Assembly (NCBI GenBank): GCA_003343995.1
Contig: QAKE01000066.1
Location: 1-45,525 of the forward strand
From: Bacillota bacterium
GTDB taxonomy: Bacteria; Bacillota; Clostridia; Christensenellales; Borkfalkiaceae
Direction: 5' to 3'
Length of the DNA stretch: 45,525 nucleotides
The notes below the pieces were generated by a model that searched no databases, had not been told where the DNA came from, and saw only the letters and a program-made list of their open reading frames with translations. Shown here piece by piece: positions 22,638 through 30,385 of this stretch (the first letter of the stretch is position 1; each line of letters opens with the position of its first letter). The position numbers and the translations under genes are program-made.

Positions 22638-24440
22638 CTAAACTATCATTTGAAGGGTTTTCACTATGTTTTCTTGATTTTTTAGCAAATCCCTTTCCCT
22701 ATAAATTGCAAAATCTTCGATACTCGTTACTCCGTCGGGAATATTTATGCTCGTAAGCGAATTGCAACCATAGAATGAATAGCCGCCAATACCTATTACG
22801 CTATCGGGTATTATTATATTTGTCAACGAACTACAATTATAGAACGCGATTTCATATCCCCACGGCGAAACGGCAGCACCATATATAAATTTTGTTTTAT
22901 CGTTTATCGAACAACTTGTGATAGAAGTGTCTGTTGCTTTTATAAATATTAAATAAGGATTATTTTTACTTCCAAGATAATACCCGTTATCATACCGATT
23001 ATAGTTGAGTTTATCACAACTTAAAAATGCAGTTTCACCAACGTACAATAAATTATCGGGAATTGATATATCTGTAAGATTATAGCAACAACTAAACGCC
23101 AAATCGCCAATACCTATTAAACCCTCGGGAATTGTTATGCTTGAAAGTGCATCACAGCCAGCAAAACCATTTCCTTCTCTTAACGTCTCGCGATAGCCGC
23201 CAAGTATAAATTTTGTATTTTCATTTATTATACAATTTGTAATAGACTTATCTGTTGTTTTTACCAATATTAAATATGGATTATTATCATTTCCGATATA
23301 ATATGCGTTATCATATTGATTATAATTTAGTGATTTACACCCATAAAATATACCGGCGCCAATATTCCTTACATTGTCACTAATAGTTATCTTTGTTAAC
23401 GCACTACAATCTTCAAACGCATAATCGCCAATGGTTACTTCGTCCAATATCGTAACATTTGTAAGAGCATTGTACTCATAAAATGCCTGTTCTGCGATTT
23501 TTCCGCTTGTAATTGTAACGTTTTTGAGATTTGTTTTTGGAATAGCGCTTATAGCGTTTGCGGGTATGGTTGCCGTTTCTATGGTATTACAACCGTTGAA
23601 CGCGTTATTGTCGATAACTGTCACCTTGTCAAGAATAGTTACGCTTGTAAGCGAACTGAAACCTTTAAACGCAAACTCTTTTATTTCTCCGCTTGTAATT
23701 GTAACGCTTTTGAGATTTGTTTTTGGAACAGCGCTTATAGCGTTTGCGGGTATGGTTGCCGTTTCTATCCGGTTACAGCCGTTGAACGCACCGTTTTCAA
23801 TCGCCGTTACATTGTCATAAATTGTTAATTTTGTAAGCGCAACGCAACCGTCAAACGCAAAATCTTTTATTTCTCCGCTTGTAATTACAACGCTTTTCAG
23901 ATTTGTTTTCGGTATGGCACTGATTGCGCTTGCGGGGATTGTAGCCTTTTCTATCGCATTACAGTTGCCGAACGCATTATTCGCAACGACCGCCACACTT
24001 TCGGGAAGTATAACGTTCGTAAGCGCAGAATAATCGGCAAATGCATTTTCTCCGATTTCCTTTACGGGCAATCCGTTATATTCTGACGGAACAACTATCG
24101 TTTCGGCATTACGATCGCTATTACCCGTAACGATATAAAAAGTTTCGTCTAAACTCAATTCGTATATAAACCCCTCCACAATAATTTTGTGTCCGCAAAC
24201 GGAACATATGTTATTTGAAAAGGAATGTTCGGCTTTATCGGCGATTTCGTTCGCATGCCCGCAAGCAGACGCGTGCCAATGGTAAACTTCATCACTCTCC
24301 CATTCCGTAGAATAAGTATGCGTATGCGACGGATCTTTTTCATCCTCGCCGCCGTTACCGTTATCACAAGCCGAAAGACCTAACGTAAAAGTAAGGCAAC
24401 ACGCAAAACAAAAAAGAAAAACCGATAGTTTCTTGTTCAT
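22638..24440 (-). CDS. BspA-like leucine-rich-repeat lipoprotein
   Basis: 600 aa, predicted lipoprotein (lipobox LSAC, Cys25). An N-terminal His/Cys-rich module follows (HTHTYSTEWES...YHWHASACGH...CSVCGH, about 39-84), common in clostridial surface proteins. Then come LRR_5 repeats. Three consecutive units of about 54 residues (about 154-316) share ATIPANAISAIPKTNLK and ITSGEI, and two longer units carry LNYNxYDNxYYxG. The final 20 or so residues (YRERDLLKNQENIVKTL) do not fit the repeat, suggesting truncation; a related gene tail exists at 20466-20864. Adhesion or scaffold roles are only inferred. The gene is AT-richer than the surrounding core genes. Confidence 0.85.
   Translation of the reverse strand: MNKKLSVFLFCFACCLTFTLGLSACDNGNGGEDEKDPSHTHTYSTEWESDEVYHWHASACGHANEIADKAEHSFSNNICSVCGHKIIVEGFIYELSLDETFYIVTGNSDRNAETIVVPSEYNGLPVKEIGENAFADYSALTNVILPESVAVVANNAFGNCNAIEKATIPASAISAIPKTNLKSVVITSGEIKDFAFDGCVALTKLTIYDNVTAIENGAFNGCNRIETATIPANAISAVPKTNLKSVTITSGEIKEFAFKGFSSLTSVTILDKVTVIDNNAFNGCNTIETATIPANAISAIPKTNLKNVTITSGKIAEQAFYEYNALTNVTILDEVTIGDYAFEDCSALTKITISDNVRNIGAGIFYGCKSLNYNQYDNAYYIGNDNNPYLILVKTTDKSITNCIINENTKFILGGYRETLREGNGFAGCDALSSITIPEGLIGIGDLAFSCCYNLTDISIPDNLLYVGETAFLSCDKLNYNRYDNGYYLGSKNNPYLIFIKATDTSITSCSINDKTKFIYGAAVSPWGYEIAFYNCSSLTNIIIPDSVIGIGGYSFYGCNSLTSINIPDGVTSIEDFAIYRERDLLKNQENIVKTLQMIV
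23492..23981 (-). repeat. three internal repeats of about 162 bp in the BspA-like gene
   Basis: Three head-to-tail units encode ATIPxxAISAxPKTNLKxV...ITSGxI. DNA similarity is high between units (for example GCGTTTGCGGGTATGGTTGC occurs in two), so they can expand or contract by recombination. Confidence 0.8.
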
Positions 24441-24469
24441 AACAACCTCCCTTTAAATTCGCAGTTTAT

Positions 24470-24579
24470 GTGTACTTTTACTGCAAATAATAGCTTGCGT
24501 ATTTCATTACGATTATGTTATAATTAAAGTGAAAAACAGACAAAAATTCGTCTGTTTTGAGATTGCAGTAAAAGTACAC
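24470..24579. mobile_element. 110-bp MITE-like element with 17-bp perfect terminal inverted repeats
   Basis: GTGTACTTTTACTGCAA (24470-24486) is repeated exactly inverted at 24563-24579. TAT flanks both ends (24467-24469 and 24580-24582) and may be a short target duplication. The interior is AT-rich with no gene and contains an AAACAGAC/GTCTGTTT hairpin. It sits 30 bp before the BspA-like gene and may supply its promoter (TATAAC on the complement). This fits a small non-autonomous transposable element; the partner transposase is not in the window. A regulatory dyad is the alternative. Confidence 0.6.
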
Positions 24580-24597
24580 TATTTTTAAAAACGCTAA

Positions 24598-24633
24598 CAA
24601 AAAAAGCCATGTTTTGAAAACATGGCTTTTTTG
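24598..24633. terminator. terminator of purine permease gene
   Basis: AAAAAGCCATGTTTT / AAAACATGGCTTTTT with a tiny loop and T-runs on both strands. Confidence 0.9.
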
Positions 24634-24648
24634 TTTGTCTTTATGCGA

Positions 24649-26211
24649 TCAGTGCGTCAGGAAGAACATCGCGACGAAGAGCAAGCTGATGATCAGCGTG
24701 ACGACGTCGTTCATGGAACGAACCGTTTCCGCCTTCTCCGTGCCGTCTTCCGCAACGACAGTCTTTTCCGTCTTGCAGAACTTGCCGGTGCAAAGCTGGA
24801 TGATCACGTAGGTGATGAGCCCTAAGCCGATACCGAAGGAGATGCTGTACGTGAACGCCGTCATGGAGATGGTGACGAACGCGGGCACCGCAACGGCGGG
24901 CTTGAGCCAATCGATTTTGGTTACGCCGTTCATCATCAGCACGCCTACGTAGATGAGCGCGGCCGCGGTGGCGTAGGTGGGAATGAGCTTCGCGATCGGC
25001 GATAAGAACATCGCTACGAAGAAGCAGAGCCCCACGACGATGGAGGTAAGCCCCGTTTTACCGCCGGCGGCAATGCCCGCGGAGGATTCCACGAAGGTGG
25101 TAACGGTGGACGTGCCGCACACCGCGCCGACGCAGGTGGCGATGGCGTCCGCCATCATCGCCTTGTCGAGGTTGGGAACGTTGCCGTTTTCGTCGAGCAG
25201 GTTGCCGCGGGCGCAAGCGCCGTACAGCGTGCCGAGCGTGTCGAACATATCGACGATGCAGAACGCGAAGGAAGTCGTGATCAAAAGAAGGATCAGCTGT
25301 CCGACGGTGTGCGCCGTAGCGGGCACGTCGGTCGTGCTGATATACGTGCCGTTCAGGAACGCGCTGAAATCAAAACCTTCGGTAAACACTTTCGCAACGG
25401 AGAAGTTGCCGAAATCCTTGAACGCCTCGATGGGGTTGGCAAACGTGATGCCCTCGAAAATCGCCTTGCATGTCGCGTCGCCCGCGGCAAGACCGATAGC
25501 GGCGAACACATAATAGAGCACCGCCGAGCCGAGAATGCCCCAGAGCACCGCGCCCTTAACGTTTTTCTGCGAAAGAACCGCGATGGCGATAAATCCGGCA
25601 AACGTTACGAGAACGGGGAATACCGACGCATAGGTAGCGCCCGCGAGGAAGTTGAGCGAAACCATCGCCACTTTCGTGGACGTGTTGAGCACGACGATGC
25701 CGGCGTTCTGCAAACCGATAAACGCGATAAACAGACCGATACCGGCGGGGATAGCCACCTTAACGCAATCGGGAATGGCGTTGAAAATCGCCTTTCTCAG
25801 ACCGGTTACGGTGAGCAGAACGAATACGAGACCGTCTACCAAAATGAACACGAGCGCGTTCGCGTAGGTGAGTCCGTTCCCCATTCCGAAACCGCATACG
25901 GTATACACGAAGAAAGCGTTCAAGCCCATGCCGGACGCCTGCGCGAGGGGCAGTTTCGCCATCAGACCGATGAGCACCGTGCCGATTACCGCGGAAAGCG
26001 CCGTGGCGATGTAAACGCCGTTATAGAGCTGATCTCTCGACGGGCTGCCCGCCTGAATCCCGCCCAAATCGGCGAACATACCGGCGTTGACCAGCAGGAT
26101 GTAGACCATCGTCATAAAGGTGACTAACCCTGCGACGATTTCCGTACGAACGGACGTGCCTTTCTCCGTCAGTTGAAACTTTTTATCCAAAAAATTTCCA
26201 AACTTTGACAT
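24649..26211 (-). CDS. NCS2-family purine permease (AzgA/PbuG type)
   Basis: 520 aa, 12-14 membrane segments. Typical group-specific sequences are LVTFMTMVYILLVNAGMF (about 29-46), GLMAKLPLAQASGMGLNAFF and VDMFDTLGTLYG; PSRDQLYNGVYIATA in a loop is also family-like. Relatives import hypoxanthine, guanine or adenine with protons; the exact base is not readable. AGGAGG lies just before the ATG. The roughly 180-nt leader is strongly structured (26240-26390) but does not match the purine riboswitch consensus. Single gene. Confidence 0.93.
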   Translation of the reverse strand: MSKFGNFLDKKFQLTEKGTSVRTEIVAGLVTFMTMVYILLVNAGMFADLGGIQAGSPSRDQLYNGVYIATALSAVIGTVLIGLMAKLPLAQASGMGLNAFFVYTVCGFGMGNGLTYANALVFILVDGLVFVLLTVTGLRKAIFNAIPDCVKVAIPAGIGLFIAFIGLQNAGIVVLNTSTKVAMVSLNFLAGATYASVFPVLVTFAGFIAIAVLSQKNVKGAVLWGILGSAVLYYVFAAIGLAAGDATCKAIFEGITFANPIEAFKDFGNFSVAKVFTEGFDFSAFLNGTYISTTDVPATAHTVGQLILLLITTSFAFCIVDMFDTLGTLYGACARGNLLDENGNVPNLDKAMMADAIATCVGAVCGTSTVTTFVESSAGIAAGGKTGLTSIVVGLCFFVAMFLSPIAKLIPTYATAAALIYVGVLMMNGVTKIDWLKPAVAVPAFVTISMTAFTYSISFGIGLGLITYVIIQLCTGKFCKTEKTVVAEDGTEKAETVRSMNDVVTLIISLLFVAMFFLTH

Positions 26212-26239
26212 ATAAACCTCCTGTTTTTGCGCAATTCGC

Positions 26240-26390
26240 CGACGAAAAAAACGTTTTTATCCTTATAAAAGCAAATTTTGCGGATATAAAATCCGCAAAA
26301 GGGGCGGCCCCTTTTAAAAAGAGCTTGTCCTGACGATGCCCGAAAAAAGATAAACCGCGATTTTTGCTCCGGCAAATTCCGCTTTTTTAT
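26240..26390 (-). promoter_or_regulatory. structured mRNA leader of the purine permease (unknown class)
   Basis: On the complement two perfect hairpins follow each other: AAAAGGGGC/GCCCCTTTT (9 bp) and TTTTGCGGAT/ATCCGCAAAA (10 bp, about 26276-26300). Before them are AAAAAAG/CTTTTTT complementarity and a GTCAGGACAAG segment. The conserved core of the guanine/adenine riboswitch is not present, and the resemblance to guanidine-III is limited to GTCAGGACAAG. A regulated leader is inferred. Confidence 0.45.
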
Positions 26391-26396
26391 GCCATA

Positions 26397-26425
26397 AGTT
26401 TATCATACTTTTTAATTACATTCAA
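26397..26425 (-). promoter_or_regulatory. purine permease promoter
   Basis: Complement reads TTGAAT, 17-nt spacer, TAAACT (boxes 26420-26425 and 26397-26402). Confidence 0.55.
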
Positions 26426-26499
26426 TGTTATTTAAATGTTTTTCTCCGCCTTCGACAAATTTCCACATTTTTCACAATCGGTTTGTGCAAATTGTACAC

Positions 26500-26787
26500 T
26501 CATTCTTCGATGACGACGGGCATTCCCCAAAAAACATACTCGCAGCCGTTGATTTTCTTCAGCGTTTCTTCGCCGATTCCGTACCGCCGCGCGATGAGCG
26601 CGTAGCTTTCCCCCGCGCGGGCGACGTGCACCCTTTTCGGCGGGGCGGATACGTACAGCACCTCCCCCGCGGCGGGCTCCTCGGAAAGGTAATTTTCCCG
26701 CATCACCCGTTCGGGCGACAGACGGCAGCGGCGGCAGAGCGCGAGCAGGCTTTCGCCCCGATTTACTCTAACGACAAAATGTTCCAT
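26500..26787 (-). CDS. small LysM-domain protein
   Basis: 95 aa made of two LysM-type motifs (residues about 3-46, with GESLLALCRRCRLSPERVMREN, and about 52-92, with GESYALIARRYGIGEETLKKIN). There is no signal peptide, so it may be loaded onto the spore or act inside the mother cell, as with spore-coat LysM proteins; this is inferred from the sporulation-type neighbour. It is divergent from the SpoVB-like gene. The Shine-Dalgarno site is weak (AGGA 8 nt upstream). Confidence 0.8.
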   Translation of the reverse strand: MEHFVVRVNRGESLLALCRRCRLSPERVMRENYLSEEPAAGEVLYVSAPPKRVHVARAGESYALIARRYGIGEETLKKINGCEYVFWGMPVVIEE

Positions 26788-26889
26788 ATTCTATCCTATT
26801 TCCCCGCGCCGCCTTTTATTCCGCCGCCGCATCCGTATATTTCCCGCGGCAGGCGAATAAACTATACTGTTTATCGAAGAGGTGATATT

Positions 26890-28401
26890 ATCAAACGACT
26901 TTACAAAACGGCTGCCGTCGTTACGCTCTTTTCCGTAGCGGAAAAATTTTTGGGATTTACATACCGCATCTTCCTCTCCCGCACCATCGGTTCGGAAGGC
27001 GTGGGGCTTTACCAGATCTCCCTTTCTGTGTTCGCGGTGCTCCTTACGCTCGCCTGTTCGGGCATCCCCATCACCGTGTCGCGGCTGATGACCAAATACA
27101 AGGCGCTCAATCAGCCGAAAAAGGAAAAAAGCGTCGTCACCGCGGGGCTGCTGCTCGCCGTGGTGCTCAGCCTGCCGCTGCTTTTATGCTTTCTTTTCGG
27201 CAGCGGGCGGTTCGGCTTTCTCTTTACCGACGAACGGTGCATGTCGGTCTTTCTGATCGTTCTGCCCGCGCTCACCTTCAACTGCGTTTACGCGGTCATC
27301 CGCGGGGCGTTCTGGGGCAACAAGGACTTTCTGCCGTACAGCATCATCGAGCTTTTGGAGGAAATCGTGATGATTTTCCTCGGCGTGATTCTGATCACCG
27401 GCGCGACCAGCGTGTTCGACGGGGCGAAACGCGCGGCGTACGCCGTGCTCGGCTCCTATCTTTTTTCCTTTGCCGCGGGCACGGTCGTATTCTTCCTGCG
27501 CGGGGGCAGGCTCGCCAACCCCAAAAAGGAATTTTTTCCGCTGCTCGCCTCCGTGATGCCCATCACGGCGATGCGCACGGCGAACTCCTTCGTCAGCTCC
27601 CTCATCTCCATCATTCTGCCCCTGCGGCTGGTGGCGGCGGGCATGACCAATTCCGAGGCGCTTTCCCTGTTCGGCAGCGCCTTCGGCATGGCGATGCCCC
27701 TGCTTTCCGTGCCCAACACCTTTTTGGGCTCGTTTATTTTAGTGCTCGTGCCGGAAATTTCCGAAAACTATTATAAAAACGACATGAAATCGCTGCAAGC
27801 CAACTTTGAAAAGGCGATGAAATTAAGCGTGTTCGTTTCGTGCGTCTTCATCCCCCTCTATCTCGTTTTAGGGGAGGAAATCGGCGTGCTCGTCTACCGC
27901 GACGCGCAGAGCGGAAAATACCTTTCTTCCGCGGCGTTTTTAATGCTGTTTATGGGCATTTCCGCGCTGACGACCTCCGTGCTCAACTCCGTGGGCATGG
28001 AAAAGCGTTCTCTGCTGTATTTTTTAGCGGGCGCGGCGATCATGCTGCTCTGCATCTGGTTTCTGCCCGCCGTGATGGGCGCGCACGCGCTGATCGCCGG
28101 CTTTGCCGCGGTGTTCGCGCTCACTTCCGTGCTCAATCTGCGCCTGCTGCATAAAAAATGCCGAGTAAAAGCGAATTATCTCAAATTCGTTTTACTCGGC
28201 ACGCTGTTTCTGATTCCGACCTCCGCAGTGGGATTCCTGCTGGAAAATCTTCTCATCGGTTATCTGGGAAACTTGCTTTCCCTCATCGTGATCGGCGGCG
28301 TGATGGTCGTTTTCAACGTACTGCTCTTCGCGGTGTTCAACCTCGTGGACCTTTCTTCCTTCCGCCTGCCGCTCTTCAAAAAATCCAAAAAGGCGTCGTA
28401 A
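26890..28401 (+). CDS. SpoVB-like oligosaccharide/lipid flippase
   Basis: About 503 aa, 12-14 membrane segments, MATE/MVF-type polysaccharide flippase. The N-terminus (TLFSVAEKFLGFTYRIFLSRTIGSEGVGLYQ) is that of SpoVB and Wzx-like proteins that move lipid-linked precursors in cortex or wall synthesis. No ATG, GTG or TTG exists in frame between about 26780 and the first membrane segment. AGAGGTG (26878-26884) is spaced for an ATC at 26890, or the ATT at 26887, as start codon. The ATC call is therefore unusual and could also reflect a sequence error. It is convergent with folT, with no gap between stop codons. Confidence 0.85.
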   Translation: MKRLYKTAAVVTLFSVAEKFLGFTYRIFLSRTIGSEGVGLYQISLSVFAVLLTLACSGIPITVSRLMTKYKALNQPKKEKSVVTAGLLLAVVLSLPLLLCFLFGSGRFGFLFTDERCMSVFLIVLPALTFNCVYAVIRGAFWGNKDFLPYSIIELLEEIVMIFLGVILITGATSVFDGAKRAAYAVLGSYLFSFAAGTVVFFLRGGRLANPKKEFFPLLASVMPITAMRTANSFVSSLISIILPLRLVAAGMTNSEALSLFGSAFGMAMPLLSVPNTFLGSFILVLVPEISENYYKNDMKSLQANFEKAMKLSVFVSCVFIPLYLVLGEEIGVLVYRDAQSGKYLSSAAFLMLFMGISALTTSVLNSVGMEKRSLLYFLAGAAIMLLCIWFLPAVMGAHALIAGFAAVFALTSVLNLRLLHKKCRVKANYLKFVLLGTLFLIPTSAVGFLLENLLIGYLGNLLSLIVIGGVMVVFNVLLFAVFNLVDLSSFRLPLFKKSKKAS

Positions 28402-29049
28402 TCACTTCCATTCGATTTTCAGCGGCTTGATCGCCCCGAGCAAGGGCACGACGGCGAAAAGAAGGGCGTAATTGACGAGATTGTTATAGATCTGCCCCTT
28501 GAAAAACAGCCGGTACGCGAGGTAGCCGAAATAGCCGACCTCCGCGCCGAATTTTTCGGACACGTAGTTGATGACCGCGTCGGAAAAGCCCATCGTCTTG
28601 TTATAGAAATAAAAACCCGTGCTGTTGATGCCGATCGTACACACAAACAGCGAAAGGACGCACACGAGGGCGAGCTTGACGTAAAGCGCCCCCTTAAAGC
28701 GCAGGGGGATATTCATGATCCCTCCGCCGATGAGCGCGAGCATCGCCGTGGAAAGCCCCACCCAAGGCATGTACATCAGCCCCCACGAGTTATAAAGATA
28801 CCCCGCCAGATCGCCGATATAACAGGCGGCGAACCCGCCGATCGGTCCCAGCAGGATCCCCGCGACGGCGGAAACGACGATGGTTACGGAAAACTGCACG
28901 TCGAAGAACTTGAATTCCAAAAACATGTTCGACACGACGGACAGCGCCGCCACCACCGCGATGTAAGCGATTCTTTGGCTTACGGACTTGGTAAGCAGTA
29001 GTTCGGAAAAGAAAAACCTCTTCCATGTAGCCGTTTCGGCATTGTGCAT
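28402..29049 (-). CDS. folT: ECF folate transporter S component FolT
   Basis: 215 aa with about six hydrophobic segments. The N-terminal cytoplasmic stretch is followed by RIAYIAVVAALSVVSNMFLEF, and then the S-component sequence VSAVAGILLGPIGGFAACYIGDLAGY, where the glycine-rich turn is typical. Folate is assigned because the leader contains a tetrahydrofolate riboswitch. S components work with a shared EcfA/A'/T module encoded elsewhere. The ATG at 29049 is used because GGGAGG lies just upstream; upstream frame extension runs through the riboswitch. Confidence 0.9.
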   Translation of the reverse strand: MHNAETATWKRFFFSELLLTKSVSQRIAYIAVVAALSVVSNMFLEFKFFDVQFSVTIVVSAVAGILLGPIGGFAACYIGDLAGYLYNSWGLMYMPWVGLSTAMLALIGGGIMNIPLRFKGALYVKLALVCVLSLFVCTIGINSTGFYFYNKTMGFSDAVINYVSEKFGAEVGYFGYLAYRLFFKGQIYNNLVNYALLFAVVPLLGAIKPLKIEWK

Positions 29050-29112
29050 AAAAAAAACCTCCCATAGAAATTTTTGGAGAGGTCCGAAAAAATGGCCGTT
29101 TAAAAAACAGCC
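29050..29112 (-). terminator. folT expression platform: terminator and SD-sequestering hairpin
   Basis: On the complement GGCTGTTT / AAACGGCC (29094-29112) is followed by ATTTTTT (29087-29092): an intrinsic terminator directly after the aptamer. Then ACCTCTCC pairs with the Shine-Dalgarno region GGGAGGT, followed by eight T and the ATG. Control of both elongation and translation start is possible. Confidence 0.75.
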
Positions 29113-29114
29113 GT

Positions 29115-29208
29115 TTGCAACGGACGCGCAAAAATACCGCAGCTTTCGCTTTCGTTTGCAAACAACATCCCATTTTGCAACACTTAACGCATTTTTGCTA
29201 CTCTGCAA
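29115..29208 (-). promoter_or_regulatory. tetrahydrofolate (THF) riboswitch aptamer
   Basis: On the complement the conserved THF-I segments appear in order: AGAGTAG, GCGTTAAGTG, ATGGGATGTTG, AACGAAAGCGAAAGC-TGCGGT and TTGCGCGTCCG. They are closed by TTGCA (29204-29208) pairing with TGCAA (29115-29119). The predicted transcription start (about 29207) coincides with the aptamer 5' end. It lies directly upstream of folT, the expected target. Confidence 0.93.
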
Positions 29209-29213
29209 GGATA

Positions 29214-29242
29214 ATCTTACTAAATTTTACGCCGTTTGTCAA
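29214..29242 (-). promoter_or_regulatory. folT promoter
   Basis: Complement reads TTGACA, 17-nt spacer, TAAGAT (boxes 29237-29242 and 29214-29219). Confidence 0.85.
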
Positions 29243-29264
29243 TCTCCCGCTCATACTTTTTTAC

Positions 29265-29969
29265 ATGACGCGCATAATAAACGATATGATCATCATTTTT
29301 ATCCGCACAACGGCGATTTTTATCACACTCATGGTCGTCATGCGCCTGATGGGCAAGCGGCAGATCGGAGAAATGCAGCCCTTCGAGTTTATCATAACGC
29401 TGATCATCGCCGATCTGGCGTGCATCCCCATGGCGGACGTTTCCATCCCCCTCGTGTACGGCATCGTGGCGATTTTGGCGCTGTTTTTGCTGCACCAGCT
29501 CATCTTTCTTTTGGAAAACTGCGGCACGTTCGCAAAAAAGGTCATTTCCGGAAAGCCCAGCGTGGTGCTCAACAAAAACGGCGTGAATATGAAGGAGCTC
29601 AAAAAAAACAACCTCGGCGTGGAGGATCTGCTCGAATCGATGCGGGCGCAGGGGTATTTTTCCTTGGACGATCTCGATTATGCGATTTTCGAGGCGAACG
29701 GCAACCTTTCCGCGCTGGAAAAGGCGGATAAATCCAATCGGGCGGCGCTCGCCGTGCTGCTCGTGAGCGACGGCAGACTCAACAAGCCCGCCGCGGAAAA
29801 AACGGGCGTGGGCACGCAGTTCGTCACCGATTTTCTCCGAAGGGAGAACGCATCCTTAAAAGACGTTTCCGTGATGACGGTGGACAACACGGGTAAAATA
29901 TATTTTCAGCGGAAGAACAGGCGCTACGCCATACGCAACGTTCCGCTGCCGGAGGGCGCGAAATGGTAA
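29265..29969 (+). CDS. DUF421 (YetF/YdfR-like) membrane protein
   Basis: 234 aa. Three N-terminal membrane segments (about residues 6-80) include the family signature MRLMGKRQIGEMQPFEFIITLIIADLA. A cytoplasmic DUF421 domain follows (GKPSVVLNKNGVNMKELKKN, then EDLLESMRAQGYFSLDDLDYAIFEANG). Many relatives are associated with spores or germination in Bacillota; the role is unknown. The ATG at 29265 gives the usual N-terminus; no good Shine-Dalgarno site is seen, and the ATG at 29286 is an alternative. It overlaps the DUF4363 gene by 7 bp, a pairing common in Clostridia. Confidence 0.9.
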   Translation: MTRIINDMIIIFIRTTAIFITLMVVMRLMGKRQIGEMQPFEFIITLIIADLACIPMADVSIPLVYGIVAILALFLLHQLIFLLENCGTFAKKVISGKPSVVLNKNGVNMKELKKNNLGVEDLLESMRAQGYFSLDDLDYAIFEANGNLSALEKADKSNRAALAVLLVSDGRLNKPAAEKTGVGTQFVTDFLRRENASLKDVSVMTVDNTGKIYFQRKNRRYAIRNVPLPEGAKW

Positions 29970-30340
29970 AAAGCATCGTTTCCATTCTCATTTGCTTCGC
30001 GCTCATCGTCGGCGCGGCGATATACGAGCATAACTTCATCAACCGGCAGTTCGAGGAATTCAACAGCGCCATCGAATGTCTTTACGAAAAGACGCGCGAG
30101 CACACCGCAAGCCGTCAGGACGTGGTCGCCGCGCAGGAAAACTGGCGCAAGAAAAAGGAAGTGCTGCACGCGTTCATCCCCCATAACGACATCAAGGAAA
30201 TGGAGCTATGGCTGGCGGAAACGCTTTCGCTCATCTCCTACGAAAAATACGAGGACGCCCTCTCCAAAATGGACGTTTTAAAGGAACTGTGCCTGCAAAT
30301 CCCCACCACCTACCGATTATCGCTGTCCAATATCTTCTGA
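29963..30340 (+). CDS. DUF4363-type small membrane protein
   Basis: 125 aa. One N-terminal membrane segment (about 4-21, IVSILICFALIVGAAIY) is followed by an extracytoplasmic helical domain resembling DUF4363 (VVAAQENWRKKKEVLHAFIPHNDIKEME...SYEKYEDAL). It is translationally coupled to the DUF421 gene, so the two probably act as a unit. Function unknown. Confidence 0.82.
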   Translation: MVKSIVSILICFALIVGAAIYEHNFINRQFEEFNSAIECLYEKTREHTASRQDVVAAQENWRKKKEVLHAFIPHNDIKEMELWLAETLSLISYEKYEDALSKMDVLKELCLQIPTTYRLSLSNIF

Positions 30341-30351
30341 GTAAAAATTAC

Positions 30352-30380
30352 GCGCCGCGGCTTTCTGCCGCGGCGCTTTT
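30352..30380 (+). terminator. terminator of DUF421/DUF4363 operon
   Basis: GCGCCGCGGC / GCCGCGGCGC with a TTTCT loop, then TTTT. Confidence 0.88.
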
Positions 30381-30385
30381 ACCGA

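Noticed and set aside
23492..23981. CRISPR-like array
   Set aside because: The repeats are coding, about 162 bp long, without spacers of uniform length.
26281..26345. Guanidine-III or purine riboswitch before the purine permease
   Set aside because: Only GTCAGGACAAG resembles guanidine-III; the pairing partners are missing, and the purine riboswitch loop sequences are absent.
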